NCBI GenBank assembly: GCA_015487235.1
Contig: WFQC01000173.1
Location: forward strand, 1-39,455
Length of the DNA stretch: 39,455 bases
Direction of reading: 5' to 3'
Source of the DNA: Alteromonadaceae bacterium
GTDB lineage: Bacteria; Pseudomonadota; Gammaproteobacteria; Enterobacterales; Alteromonadaceae
Position numbers and translations under genes: made by a program. Shown here in pieces: positions 1 through 8,944 of the stretch; position 1 is the first letter of the stretch, and every line of letters starts with the position of its first letter. The notes under the pieces were generated by a model, which was not told the DNA's origin, ran no database searches, and saw only the letters and a list, made by a program, of their open reading frames with translations.

Positions 1-60
1 AAAACCGTTTTAGAAAAAAGAACACCATAAACAACCTTGTAACATTGCTAGATAATAGAG

Positions 61-270
61 ATTGATGGGATACAGTTCAGCACTGCCCTATAGGAAACCT
101 TTTTATACCAAGGGCTATCATAAGCCGTCAAGTTGATAAGGTGATAGGGGCGGAAATCCATCAGGGCTAGAGGCATCAAATGATACCTCAGCTAAAAGCC
201 GAATATATGGCTGCAATGCACTCTATTTCAACGATTTAAATTGTCTTGCAATCGGAGAGGGTCCATATAT
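61..270. ncRNA. Candidate structured non-coding region, class unknown
   Basis: No convincing reading frame lies in the first 281 bases, but the stretch is rich in complementary segments. TGATGGGAT (63-71) can pair with ATCCATCA (156-163) with one bulge, enclosing CCCTAT (86-91) with ATAGGG (144-149) and a GGCT/AGCC hairpin (113-126). Further on are GAGGCATCA/TGATACCTC (170-189, one mismatch), AGCC/GGCT (197-212) and ACTCT..CGATT with AATCG.AGAG (220-259). The nesting suggests a folded RNA or the remains of a mobile element. I do not recognise a riboswitch, 6S RNA, RNase P RNA or tmRNA signature. The strand is unknown and the element may extend beyond the window. Confidence 0.25.
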
Positions 271-281
271 GGTATAAACTA

Positions 282-2744
282 TTATCCATTCAAGCTTAGA
301 TTAAATAATTGATAGCGTGTTAATGCATCTTGAGTAATATCAAAAACTTGTATAACCCCAGCAACACTCCAAATTTCTTGCTCTAATTGTTTAGCCCGAT
401 GAATCGCATAAGTACCAATGTAGGTTAATTCAGGGTTAAGATATTCCATTTCTGGTTCATTAGCACGTGATAACTTTAACTCAAGACAATAGAATTCACC
501 CTTTTTTAACGCTCTTTTTATAAACATTCGCTTCATTTCAGGCGTAGAAAGTTCACTTTCGCGTTTAGTTAATACGGCATTTTCATAGAGTACTTTACTA
601 GGGTTAATACTAATATAAAGCACATCAGTTACGGGATCATCATCAGCATGTAAACGTTTTAGTGTACTATCAATAGAATCAAATATTTTAGGGTGATGTA
701 ATATTGGGTAAAGATTATAATGCGTTGAGCTGTCTGATAAACGCTTCATTTCAGTGAAGATCCCTTGAGGTTGTTCGCCAGCAAAAATAACCTCTGTTTT
801 GTAACGACTCCCACTGGTTTGCACCATCAAAGCCGGTGTTTTAAAACTGTGTGCATAAATATTTCGTAACGCTTTTGCCAGCCCAGGGATCATTTGCGCA
901 TATTCATCAGGTTTTAGCTTATCACGATTTTTTTCTATCAATAATTTAAAAAAGCTGCGCCCTATATGTTGATGCTTTTCAACATGTACTCGTAAATTAA
1001 GAATATCTTTTTTCTTATTAATGCGCACAATTTCATAAGGGAGGTTTTTCAAATCAAACTTAGATGAAATTTTTTGTAATTGCGGAAAACTTAAATAAAC
1101 AATATCGCCTTTACTTAATACCGCAGGTTTTTCTAGTAAGATTTTTAAGCCTGAAATAGAAAAGTCTTTAGACTCTCCCTGCCAAGTTACTTTTTTCTGA
1201 CTAACTACAACAGGAGTATTATAAATAAAACGCGCTTCTTGGCGTTGATTACTGTAACTTATGCCGACCTCATCAACATAAATTTTTTCAACTTTTCGTT
1301 TATGACCAAACTGCCTTATTTTACTTTTATCTAAACCTTCGTAATTTAATTTTTGATATTCACTGGTAATATCTTTTGTCGCCACTTCAGTTACCGTAAC
1401 AAGATAAGGTAATTGCGCAATAATATTTTTTACTTCAGCAGATGCAGGTAAGTTTAAATATAAATCTTTATTCTTTATCACATTAGATAACGTGAAAGGA
1501 ATTTCAGCTAACGCATGATTGACTTCAATAAAAGATAGTTGAAAAATAGCAAAATTATCTTTATTCGCCGCAAAACCTAAAAACTGCTGCTTAAAGCTTG
1601 TATCAGTTTTTAATTGCTGCTCATCAGCACTATAAAAGTAATACTTGCCATTAGTTTTATGTACAAAACAATAAACCAGTAATGTTTTACCTAATGCCGC
1701 TGCCTTTTTAAGCCTATTTAGACGCTCACTATTTAATAAAAATGCCAATGTGCTCTGATGACTTTCATCTTGCCAGTATTGATAAAGCCCAAAATTATTC
1801 GCGCACGTCATGGCATATTTAGGCGTTAATACACCTTCTTGATTTTTAATAAATACCGCTAATTCATTTGATTTAGGTAAGGCGAACTGTTCAAAAGCCC
1901 TCGATTGTAATGCTTGCATAGTATTATCAAGGTTAATTTTATAACGGTGCTTATTACCTTGAATATACCCTACTAAAAACTTTTTAAAGCCATCTTTGCT
2001 GGTTTCGGGGATGTCAATTCTTTCAAGACCAACAAGTTGTACATCTCCCGCCATATGAATATTTCGCACTTGATATTGATAAAGCTTTTTATCGCCAAAA
2101 ACAAACTCACTTTCAAGGCCAGTAAATTCAAGTTTAATGTCTTGATCTAAATGCAACCGATGATTATCAGTTAAACGCAGTTTACAACCACTAACACTAA
2201 TATCTGAGGTCATTGCCTCAAAAGTCGCCTCTTCTGCTACTACAGTAACCTTAATAACATAGTTCATTCTCTCTTCTTTGCGATCATAATAAATTTCATT
2301 AACAATAAGCGCAGCGGGGTATTGTGTTTTTTCAACAATGCTTGCGGGTTTAGAGGTAGCATCAGGTGCTAATAATTGCTCTTTTTCTTTTTGATAAATC
2401 ACCCGAAAATTATTTTCCGTATTCATGGTGGCATCATAAACCCCAAAGGTATAATCACCATAATAGGCAAGGTTTTCTTCAAACGTTTTTACCGCAATAT
2501 CATCTAAAAAATGAACGCGACCATCATGCTCATAAGGTTTACATTCACCATCAACTAAACCGCGTAAATCAATTAAACGCGTGCAAGGGCTAGCCAACCG
2601 CTTAAGTTCCATTTTTAAAAGAAACTTTTCAGTTTTAGGCAAGTTTTTAGTGAGTGCTGCAAATTTACTCTCAAAGTCATTTGAGCCTACTTCACCACGT
2701 AACTTATTGATAATTGATTGATATTTTGAAAAATCTGTACTCAT
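282..2744 (-). CDS. Large protein with two PilZ (c-di-GMP-binding) domains
   Basis: This is probably a cytoplasmic c-di-GMP effector; the target is unknown. In numbering from the upstream TTG (2771), the first PilZ-like domain has RKEER (R164, R168) followed by D190-x-S192-x-x-G195. The second has RQEAR (R510, R514) followed by D546-x-S548-x-x-G551. Both therefore show the RxxxR and D/NxSxxG ligand motifs. The N-terminal 150 residues and the 270-500 linker have no motif I know. No signal peptide or membrane segment is visible. The frame can open at TTG 2771, but I prefer ATG at 2744 (MSTDF...), nine codons in, because TTG lacks a nearby ribosome site. The gene is divergent from radA. At about 820 residues it is far larger than single-domain PilZ proteins. 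The PilZ call is firm, the role inferred. Confidence 0.85.
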   Translation of the reverse strand: MSTDFSKYQSIINKLRGEVGSNDFESKFAALTKNLPKTEKFLLKMELKRLASPCTRLIDLRGLVDGECKPYEHDGRVHFLDDIAVKTFEENLAYYGDYTFGVYDATMNTENNFRVIYQKEKEQLLAPDATSKPASIVEKTQYPAALIVNEIYYDRKEERMNYVIKVTVVAEEATFEAMTSDISVSGCKLRLTDNHRLHLDQDIKLEFTGLESEFVFGDKKLYQYQVRNIHMAGDVQLVGLERIDIPETSKDGFKKFLVGYIQGNKHRYKINLDNTMQALQSRAFEQFALPKSNELAVFIKNQEGVLTPKYAMTCANNFGLYQYWQDESHQSTLAFLLNSERLNRLKKAAALGKTLLVYCFVHKTNGKYYFYSADEQQLKTDTSFKQQFLGFAANKDNFAIFQLSFIEVNHALAEIPFTLSNVIKNKDLYLNLPASAEVKNIIAQLPYLVTVTEVATKDITSEYQKLNYEGLDKSKIRQFGHKRKVEKIYVDEVGISYSNQRQEARFIYNTPVVVSQKKVTWQGESKDFSISGLKILLEKPAVLSKGDIVYLSFPQLQKISSKFDLKNLPYEIVRINKKKDILNLRVHVEKHQHIGRSFFKLLIEKNRDKLKPDEYAQMIPGLAKALRNIYAHSFKTPALMVQTSGSRYKTEVIFAGEQPQGIFTEMKRLSDSSTHYNLYPILHHPKIFDSIDSTLKRLHADDDPVTDVLYISINPSKVLYENAVLTKRESELSTPEMKRMFIKRALKKGEFYCLELKLSRANEPEMEYLNPELTYIGTYAIHRAKQLEQEIWSVAGVIQVFDITQDALTRYQLFNLSLNG

Positions 2745-2910
2745 AACTGCTTCATAATGATCATACTGCAAGCGCTTAATTCAATTTAAGTTCCTGAGTA
2801 TATAATAGAATTATCGCCAAACCACCCTTAATGATATAATTGCTCAGCATAATCTTATATTTTTTCTTATATTAAAAACATAAGCAATAATTACGCCCAA
2901 AGGTAACTTA

Positions 2911-4272
2911 ATGGCAAAAATAAAAACAGCTTACGTCTGCACAGATTGTGGCGCAGAATATTCTCGTTGGTTAGGTCAATGTAATGAATGCAAAGCGTGG
3001 AATACTATCTCTGAATTTAGGCAGGCAAAAACTCCCGCTCGTTACGATGCTTTTTCAGGCTTTGCTGGGCAAACAACCGCAAAAGTTCAAATACTTGACG
3101 CCATAGATTTGACTGATTTACCAAGATTTTCGTCAGGTTTTGCTGAATTTGATCGTGTGCTTGGTGGGGGTATTGTACCCGGTAGTGCAATTTTAATTGG
3201 TGGCGAGCCAGGTGCGGGTAAAAGTACCTTACTACTACAAACTATGTGTACATTGGCTCAGTCAATGAATGCACTGTATGTAACGGGTGAAGAATCATTA
3301 CAACAGGTGGCCATGCGCGCTAAACGTTTAGGTTTAGCAACCAATAAATTAAAAATGCTTTCTGAAACAAGTGTTGAAAATATTTGCGCTATTGCCACAA
3401 AAGAGCAACCTAAAATTATGGTGATTGATTCAATTCAAGTCATGCATATGGCTGATATTCAATCAGCGCCAGGTAGTGTTTCTCAGGTAAGAGAAAGCGC
3501 AGCATTTTTAACGCGTTATGCCAAGCAAAATCATGTAGCTATGCTTTTGGTTGGTCATGTTACTAAAGATGGTTCATTGGCAGGCCCTAAAGTTTTAGAG
3601 CACTGCATTGATTGTTCAATTATGCTCGAAGGCAGTACCGACTCTCGTTTTCGCACCTTACGTGGACAAAAAAACCGCTTTGGTGCGGTTAATGAGTTAG
3701 GAGTTTTTGCGATGACAGGGACAGGCTTAAAAGAAGTTTCAAACCCTTCAGCCATTTTTTTAAGTCGCTCACAAGAGCAAACGCCAGGCAGTATTGTCAT
3801 GGTGTTATGGGAAGGTACTCGCCCTCTGTTGGTAGAAATTCAAGCCTTGGTTGATCATTCCGCATTAGGTAATCCGCGCCGAGTGGCTGTTGGCGCCGAA
3901 CAAAACAGGCTTTCTATGCTACTCGCTATTTTGCACCGCCATGGCGGTTTACAAATGAATGATCAAGATGTTTTTATCAATGTTGTAGGTGGAGTTAAAG
4001 TAACAGAAACCAGTATTGATTTAGCATTAATACTTGCTTTAGTTTCGAGCTTTCGTGACCGCGCTTTGCCACACGATTTAGTTGTTTTTGGTGAAGTCGG
4101 TTTATCGGGCGAAATTAGACCTGTACCGAGTGGTCAAGAACGAATTAACGAAGCCGCTAAACATGGCTTTAAACGGGCTATTGTACCTATCGCCAACGCG
4201 CCCAAACATCAAATTGACGGTATGGACGTTATCGCAGTAAAAAAACTCAGCGAAGCTTTAGAGATTATTTAA
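2911..4272 (+). CDS. radA: DNA repair protein RadA (branch-migration ATPase)
   Basis: RadA is a RecA-like, DnaB-type helicase that drives branch migration of recombination intermediates in DNA repair. An N-terminal C4 zinc finger (C10, C13, C24, C27) is followed by a RecA-type ATPase core with Walker A GGEPGAGKST near residue 97. The RadA-specific KNRFG motif follows in the middle. A C-terminal Lon-protease-like domain contains the VNVVGGVKV and GEVGLSGEIRPV segments. The 453 residues fit the family (E. coli about 460). ATG 2911 is preceded by AAAGGT about six bases upstream. The gene is transcribed away from the PilZ gene, so the 140-base gap should hold divergent promoters. Nothing is truncated. 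Confidence 0.98.
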   Translation: MAKIKTAYVCTDCGAEYSRWLGQCNECKAWNTISEFRQAKTPARYDAFSGFAGQTTAKVQILDAIDLTDLPRFSSGFAEFDRVLGGGIVPGSAILIGGEPGAGKSTLLLQTMCTLAQSMNALYVTGEESLQQVAMRAKRLGLATNKLKMLSETSVENICAIATKEQPKIMVIDSIQVMHMADIQSAPGSVSQVRESAAFLTRYAKQNHVAMLLVGHVTKDGSLAGPKVLEHCIDCSIMLEGSTDSRFRTLRGQKNRFGAVNELGVFAMTGTGLKEVSNPSAIFLSRSQEQTPGSIVMVLWEGTRPLLVEIQALVDHSALGNPRRVAVGAEQNRLSMLLAILHRHGGLQMNDQDVFINVVGGVKVTETSIDLALILALVSSFRDRALPHDLVVFGEVGLSGEIRPVPSGQERINEAAKHGFKRAIVPIANAPKHQIDGMDVIAVKKLSEALEII

Positions 4273-4403
4273 AGAATAGACCCCATTAATGCTTTTAATC
4301 GTATTTTATTGGTGTTCAAACTAACAATAGCTATTTTTAATATATTTTTTGCTATCATTGAATCAGCAATAAACCTTATTACAGCATCACAAAATGAGAC
4401 ATT

Positions 4404-6644
4404 ATGAGAAAAAAAATTACCCATTCATTAGCCATTATCGCTTTATCATTATTGAGCCATCTAACTTTTGCTGAAAAAATCACAATAGAACGTATATACA
4501 GCGCTCCTTCACTTAATGGTAAAACACCCAAGGCATTAAAATTTTCACCCGATGGCCAACGTATTACTTACTTGCAAGGTAAAGCCGACAATTTACATCG
4601 CTATGATCTGTGGGAGTACAACCTAGCCAGCAAAGAAAACAAATTATTAGTAGATGCTGATGATTTATTTTCTGGTCCTGAAACACTCTCTGATGAAGAA
4701 AAAGCACGCCGTGAACGACAACGTGTTTATGGCTCAGGCATTATGGAATATTACTTTTCTAACGATGGAACCGCGTTGTTATTCCCGTTAAATGGTGATA
4801 TTTATTATTACAACTTATTGTCTAAACAAGCAAAGCGTCTTACAAACACACCCGCCTTTGAAACAGATGCGCGTTTTTCTCCTCAAGGCAACTTTGTCTC
4901 TTATATTCGCGAACAAAATATTTACATCAAAAACATTGCTTCAGGCAAAGAAATTCAATTAACCAAAGATGGTAAAGGAAATATCAAAAATGGTATGGCT
5001 GAATTTGTTGCTCAAGAAGAAATGGGGCGTATGACGGGTTATTGGTGGTCTCCCGATGAAAAACACATCGCCTTTTTAAAAGTAGATGAATCACCCGTGC
5101 AAACCGTTATTCGTAATGAAATTTACGCTGAAGATATTAAACTGATTGAACAACGCTACCCTGCTACAGGCACTAACAATGTTAAAATAAAACTTGCGAT
5201 TATTGAAACCAAGAAAAAAGCACGCGCTAAGTTTATTAATTTAGGCAAAGAAACTGATATTTACATTCCACGCGTGAACTGGTTTCCAAACAGTGAACAA
5301 CTTGCTTATCAGTGGCAGTCTCGTGATCAAAAAACACTAAAATTAAACGCTTACAATCTTAAAACAGGTAAACAAAAAACCTTAGTGACCGAAACCTCTG
5401 ATCATTGGATTAATTTACACAACGACTTATATTTTCTAAAAAATTCAGATCGTTTTATTTGGGCTTCAGAACGTGATGGCTTTAAACATTTATATCTTTA
5501 TAGCAACAAAGGTAAATTACTCACTCAACTGACTAAAGGCAACTGGGTTGTTAATAGCTTAAAAAGTGTTGATGAAGAAAGTGGTTGGTTATATTTTACC
5601 GGCAGAGCAGATACGCCCTTAGAACGCCACTTATACAAGGTACCACTTGATGGAAAGTCTCCTGAGCACGTAGTAAGAATTAGTAAGCGCAATGGCTTTC
5701 ATAGCATTGTTTTTTCAAAAGATCACAATAGCTATCTTGATCGTTTCTCAAATATTAATACTCCTCCACAAGTCAGTTTACATAAAAGCACTGGGGAACG
5801 GTTAACCTGGTTAGCTGAAAACAAAATTGATCAAAATCATCCTATAGCACCTTATATGGATGAATTTATTAGCCCAACCTTTGGTACCTTAACCTCTGAC
5901 GATGAGCAAGCGACACTCTATTACAAGCTATATAAACCTAAAAACCTTATTCCTGGCAAAAAATACCCTGTAATTGTGCGTGTATATGGTGGCCCTCATG
6001 CCCAACTAGTGACCAATAGTTGGCAAGGCATGGATATGACGCAATATATGCTACAACAAGGTTATATTGTTTTTCAGCTTGATAATCGTGGCTCAAACTA
6101 CCGCGGAACGGCCTTTGAATTTCCTATTTATGAACACTTAGGCAAGGTAGAAGTTAACGATCAAATAACCGGCGTAAAATATTTACAATCACTGCCTTAC
6201 GTCGATAAAGAACGCATTGGTATTTTTGGTCATTCCTACGGAGGATATATGGCCTTAATGACAATGTTTAAGGCGGGCGATTATTTCAAAGCGGGTGTTT
6301 CAGGTGCCCCCGTAACCGACTGGCTATTATATGATACGCATTATACTGAACGCTATTTAAATCATCCTAAGAAAAACCCTGAAGGCTATCAACAAAGCAG
6401 TGTGTTTCCTTATGTTAAGGGGTTAACAGGAGATTTATTGGTTTATCATGGTATGGCCGATGATAATGTTTTATTTACCAATACCACCAAATTAATCAAA
6501 GCATTACAAGATAATAATAAGCTGTTTGAACTAATGACTTACCCTGGCAGCAAGCACAGTATGCGAGGTAAAAAAGTTAAAGTGCACCTAAATAATACCA
6601 TTATGGATTTTTTTGATAGACACTTTAAAACTATAAATCCATAA
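4404..6644 (+). CDS. Dipeptidyl peptidase IV-type S9 serine peptidase, exported
   Basis: It removes N-terminal dipeptides, typically Xaa-Pro, from peptides outside the cytoplasm. A signal peptide (basic MRKK, hydrophobic stretch, end near LTFAEK) is followed by an eight-bladed beta-propeller region. The paired glutamates that hold the substrate amino terminus in DPP IV are present as E205-E206 in QEEMGRM. The C-terminal alpha/beta hydrolase domain carries the nucleophile in GHSYGG (S611), the acid in ADDN (D686) and H718 in SKHSM. The 746 residues match bacterial DPP IV. The start ATG follows a GAG-containing ribosome site. It is probably monocistronic, with a promoter in the 131-base gap after radA and a strong terminator downstream. 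It probably helps a marine heterotroph use peptides. Confidence 0.95.
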   Translation: MRKKITHSLAIIALSLLSHLTFAEKITIERIYSAPSLNGKTPKALKFSPDGQRITYLQGKADNLHRYDLWEYNLASKENKLLVDADDLFSGPETLSDEEKARRERQRVYGSGIMEYYFSNDGTALLFPLNGDIYYYNLLSKQAKRLTNTPAFETDARFSPQGNFVSYIREQNIYIKNIASGKEIQLTKDGKGNIKNGMAEFVAQEEMGRMTGYWWSPDEKHIAFLKVDESPVQTVIRNEIYAEDIKLIEQRYPATGTNNVKIKLAIIETKKKARAKFINLGKETDIYIPRVNWFPNSEQLAYQWQSRDQKTLKLNAYNLKTGKQKTLVTETSDHWINLHNDLYFLKNSDRFIWASERDGFKHLYLYSNKGKLLTQLTKGNWVVNSLKSVDEESGWLYFTGRADTPLERHLYKVPLDGKSPEHVVRISKRNGFHSIVFSKDHNSYLDRFSNINTPPQVSLHKSTGERLTWLAENKIDQNHPIAPYMDEFISPTFGTLTSDDEQATLYYKLYKPKNLIPGKKYPVIVRVYGGPHAQLVTNSWQGMDMTQYMLQQGYIVFQLDNRGSNYRGTAFEFPIYEHLGKVEVNDQITGVKYLQSLPYVDKERIGIFGHSYGGYMALMTMFKAGDYFKAGVSGAPVTDWLLYDTHYTERYLNHPKKNPEGYQQSSVFPYVKGLTGDLLVYHGMADDNVLFTNTTKLIKALQDNNKLFELMTYPGSKHSMRGKKVKVHLNNTIMDFFDRHFKTINP

Positions 6645-6671
6645 ATCTTAGTAAAGTAGCAATCTAAATTT

Positions 6672-6708
6672 AAAATGCCGCTGGTAACTATAACCAAGCG
6701 GCATTTTT
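6672..6708. terminator. Bidirectional rho-independent terminator
   Basis: AAAATGCCGC and GCGGCATTTT form a perfect ten-base stem, with an inner GGT/ACC extension, flanked by A and T runs on the two sides. It ends the plus-strand S9 peptidase transcript and faces the convergent ovoA gene, so it can serve both strands. Confidence 0.85.
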
Positions 6709-6743
6709 GTTAATGACTTTTTAGCTGTTAATGACTTTTTAGC
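6708..6743. repeat. 18-base tandem duplication
   Basis: The unit TGTTAATGACTTTTTAGC occurs twice, head to tail and without mismatch, at 6708-6725 and 6726-6743. It lies directly after the terminator and about 30 bases before the ovoA stop codon. It looks like a recent slippage duplication. Confidence 0.9.
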
Positions 6744-6771
6744 CTCTTTTGTGCAAGCGCTTTTCTACCCG

Positions 6772-8892
6772 CTATTTTTTCTGCCATAGCGTGATATGCA
6801 TTTTAACAACCTTAAAGTGGCGTTTATTTTCTTTCACTACCTGCACTAATTCTTGCTGAGCGAGTAATCTAAACGCTTTATCAAGCCGTTGCTCCACTGC
6901 GGTAAAGCCTGTTACATTTTCACCGTTTATTTTATGCCCACCTAACCGTTGGCTTGGCTCAATGTTACTATCACGAACATGATAACTGCTGACTAAAAAT
7001 AATAATCCTTTGCTATGTAAACGTTGCGCAATAGTATGTAATGCTTGCTTAGGCTGATAACTATTTTCAATAATATTTTGTGCCAACACCACGTCATACC
7101 CTGTAAACACAGGTTTTAAATTACTGGCATCACCTTGGCTAAATAAAATATTTTTTGCTGCCGCTAAGTTAATTTTTGCTAAATTAATGTCTTTATAATC
7201 AACAAGCTCTCCTTCGCTTTCCATGGCATAACGCACCGTTTCTTGTTGCTGTAAACGTACACCATGTTGAATATAACGAGCAGAGAAATCAACCGCATCA
7301 ACCCAATCGAAAACGGCTGCCAATTCAAAACTACAGCGACCTACTCCACACCCTATGTCTAACAGCTTAGTTGTAGGGCTTTGATAGTGTTCCACATAAC
7401 GTTTAACAATATCGGCTAAATGTTGGTAATAGTTTTGCGTAAAATAGGCTAACTCACTTTGCCCATATTGACTTTCAAGTTGTTGGCAAACATCAGGATT
7501 ATTTTCAATCGGGTTAACCGCTTTGGTGGGTAAATCATCATGCGCACAACTGACATAACGAAACCCTGCATGTTGGTAAAAGTGACGACGAAAAGCATAA
7601 CGTGATGATTTTATTGCTTCATTACCTGTTGAGATCCACGATCCACCTTTGATCAAGTTATGTTTACCATCAAAGGTGGGGGTTGAAAAATCATCATATA
7701 ACGGGTGTACTTTAAAACCATCAAAGCCGTCAATCGCTGACTCTGTCCATTGCCAAACATTACCAATAATGTCAAAAAATTCATTATGTTTAAAACGATT
7801 AACAGGGCAAGAAGAAGCATAATAAGCAAGGTTAATGTTAGCAGGAATTTCACCCCATTGCGCAATATCACCACTAATATTTTCACGTAAACAATACCAC
7901 TCAGCTTCAGTAGGTAAACGAATATTTTCTCCGGTTTGTATTGCTTTCCACTGACAAAAAGCTTTTGCTTCTAAGTAATTCACCTCAACAGGCCAATTCA
8001 AAGGTAAGGGTATTTCATGCAGTAAATTACGCTGAAAATAATGTTCACCGCTTTTATACCAAAAACGTGGCATTGTAGCTTTAGTGTAAGCAAGCCACTT
8101 TTGTCCTTCAGGCGTCCAATAATGCGGTTGTTGATAACCACCAGCTTCAACAAAGGCTAAATATTCTTGATTAGATACAAGGTATTTACTGGCATGAAAG
8201 CCTTTAACTTCAATGAGTTGTTTACCATATTCATTATCCCACCCATAGGTATTATCACTATAGGGCTTACCTAATTGAACTGATTGTGCTTTTACTTTTA
8301 TTAAGCAATTTTGCGGTGCTGGAGCATGATCATTACAAGCTAGCCACTGGTTATTAGCGGTTAAATACTGTAAATCAAGCATGCGCATTATTACTGAACT
8401 CGTTTCTAAATGAATACGTTCATGCTCAATACCCATTAAAATAACCCAAGCTAATGAGTCAGGTTTAATCGGTAAACTAAGCGTCATATTATCAATAATA
8501 TCTTCAATAAGCACAGCAACTTGTTGTCGGTATTGGCGTACTTCATCTACTGTTGGCCAGTCATAATGACTACTGTCTAAATCGTCCCAGCTCATTTCAT
8601 CAACCCCAACAGCACAAATTGCTTCAAGCTTTTCGTTAACCCGCTGCTTAATATATTTTCCTAAAATAAGCTTATTAATAAAAAAGGTTGCGGTGTGCCC
8701 ATAATAAAAAATAAGTGGATGGCGCAAAGGCTCTGGTCGCAAATAATAAGCGTTATCTTGATTAATTAAAGCAAATAATGACTCATAACTTGCCCAAGAA
8801 TTGCGAAAGTAGCTTTTTATTTCTGCGCGTTTTTCTTCAATATTATCGCCTGATAATAATGGCGTAATAAGCTGTTGGTTCAATATTTTCAT
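6772..8892 (-). CDS. ovoA: OvoA: 5-histidylcysteine sulfoxide synthase fused to 4-mercaptohistidine N1-methyltransferase
   Basis: OvoA is the key enzyme of ovothiol synthesis. Its non-haem iron part joins cysteine to C5 of histidine as a sulfoxide. The C-terminal SAM methyltransferase later methylates the imidazole. The N-terminal DinB-like part holds the iron motif H157-x3-H161-x-E163 (HERIHLE). The formylglycine-generating-enzyme-like fold follows (GNVWQWTESA, GGSW and FRRHF segments, roughly 210-450). Methyltransferase motif I LLDIGCGVGR sits near residue 511. The 706 residues match fused OvoA proteins rather than shorter EgtB. ATG 8892 has only a weak ribosome site. It is the last gene of a minus-strand run, 52 bases after the glutamine-synthetase-like gene. 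The C-S lyase OvoB is not in the window. EgtB is the alternative, but the fused methyltransferase argues against it. Confidence 0.95.
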   Translation of the reverse strand: MKILNQQLITPLLSGDNIEEKRAEIKSYFRNSWASYESLFALINQDNAYYLRPEPLRHPLIFYYGHTATFFINKLILGKYIKQRVNEKLEAICAVGVDEMSWDDLDSSHYDWPTVDEVRQYRQQVAVLIEDIIDNMTLSLPIKPDSLAWVILMGIEHERIHLETSSVIMRMLDLQYLTANNQWLACNDHAPAPQNCLIKVKAQSVQLGKPYSDNTYGWDNEYGKQLIEVKGFHASKYLVSNQEYLAFVEAGGYQQPHYWTPEGQKWLAYTKATMPRFWYKSGEHYFQRNLLHEIPLPLNWPVEVNYLEAKAFCQWKAIQTGENIRLPTEAEWYCLRENISGDIAQWGEIPANINLAYYASSCPVNRFKHNEFFDIIGNVWQWTESAIDGFDGFKVHPLYDDFSTPTFDGKHNLIKGGSWISTGNEAIKSSRYAFRRHFYQHAGFRYVSCAHDDLPTKAVNPIENNPDVCQQLESQYGQSELAYFTQNYYQHLADIVKRYVEHYQSPTTKLLDIGCGVGRCSFELAAVFDWVDAVDFSARYIQHGVRLQQQETVRYAMESEGELVDYKDINLAKINLAAAKNILFSQGDASNLKPVFTGYDVVLAQNIIENSYQPKQALHTIAQRLHSKGLLFLVSSYHVRDSNIEPSQRLGGHKINGENVTGFTAVEQRLDKAFRLLAQQELVQVVKENKRHFKVVKMHITLWQKK

Positions 8893-8944
8893 GTGTTAAC
8901 TATTTATTTTTCTTGCTTAATACATACTATTGAGCAAACCGAGC

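Noticed and set aside
1-281. Short open frames on both strands that could be a transposase remnant
   Set aside because: All are under 50 codons, lack ribosome sites and show no motif I could tie to a transposase family.
2366-2593. Plus-strand frame of 75 codons
   Set aside because: Lies wholly inside the PilZ gene on the other strand and has no domain or ribosome site.
6772-8892. EgtB (ergothioneine sulfoxide synthase)
   Set aside because: Length of 706 residues and the fused SAM methyltransferase point to OvoA; no egtD is adjacent.
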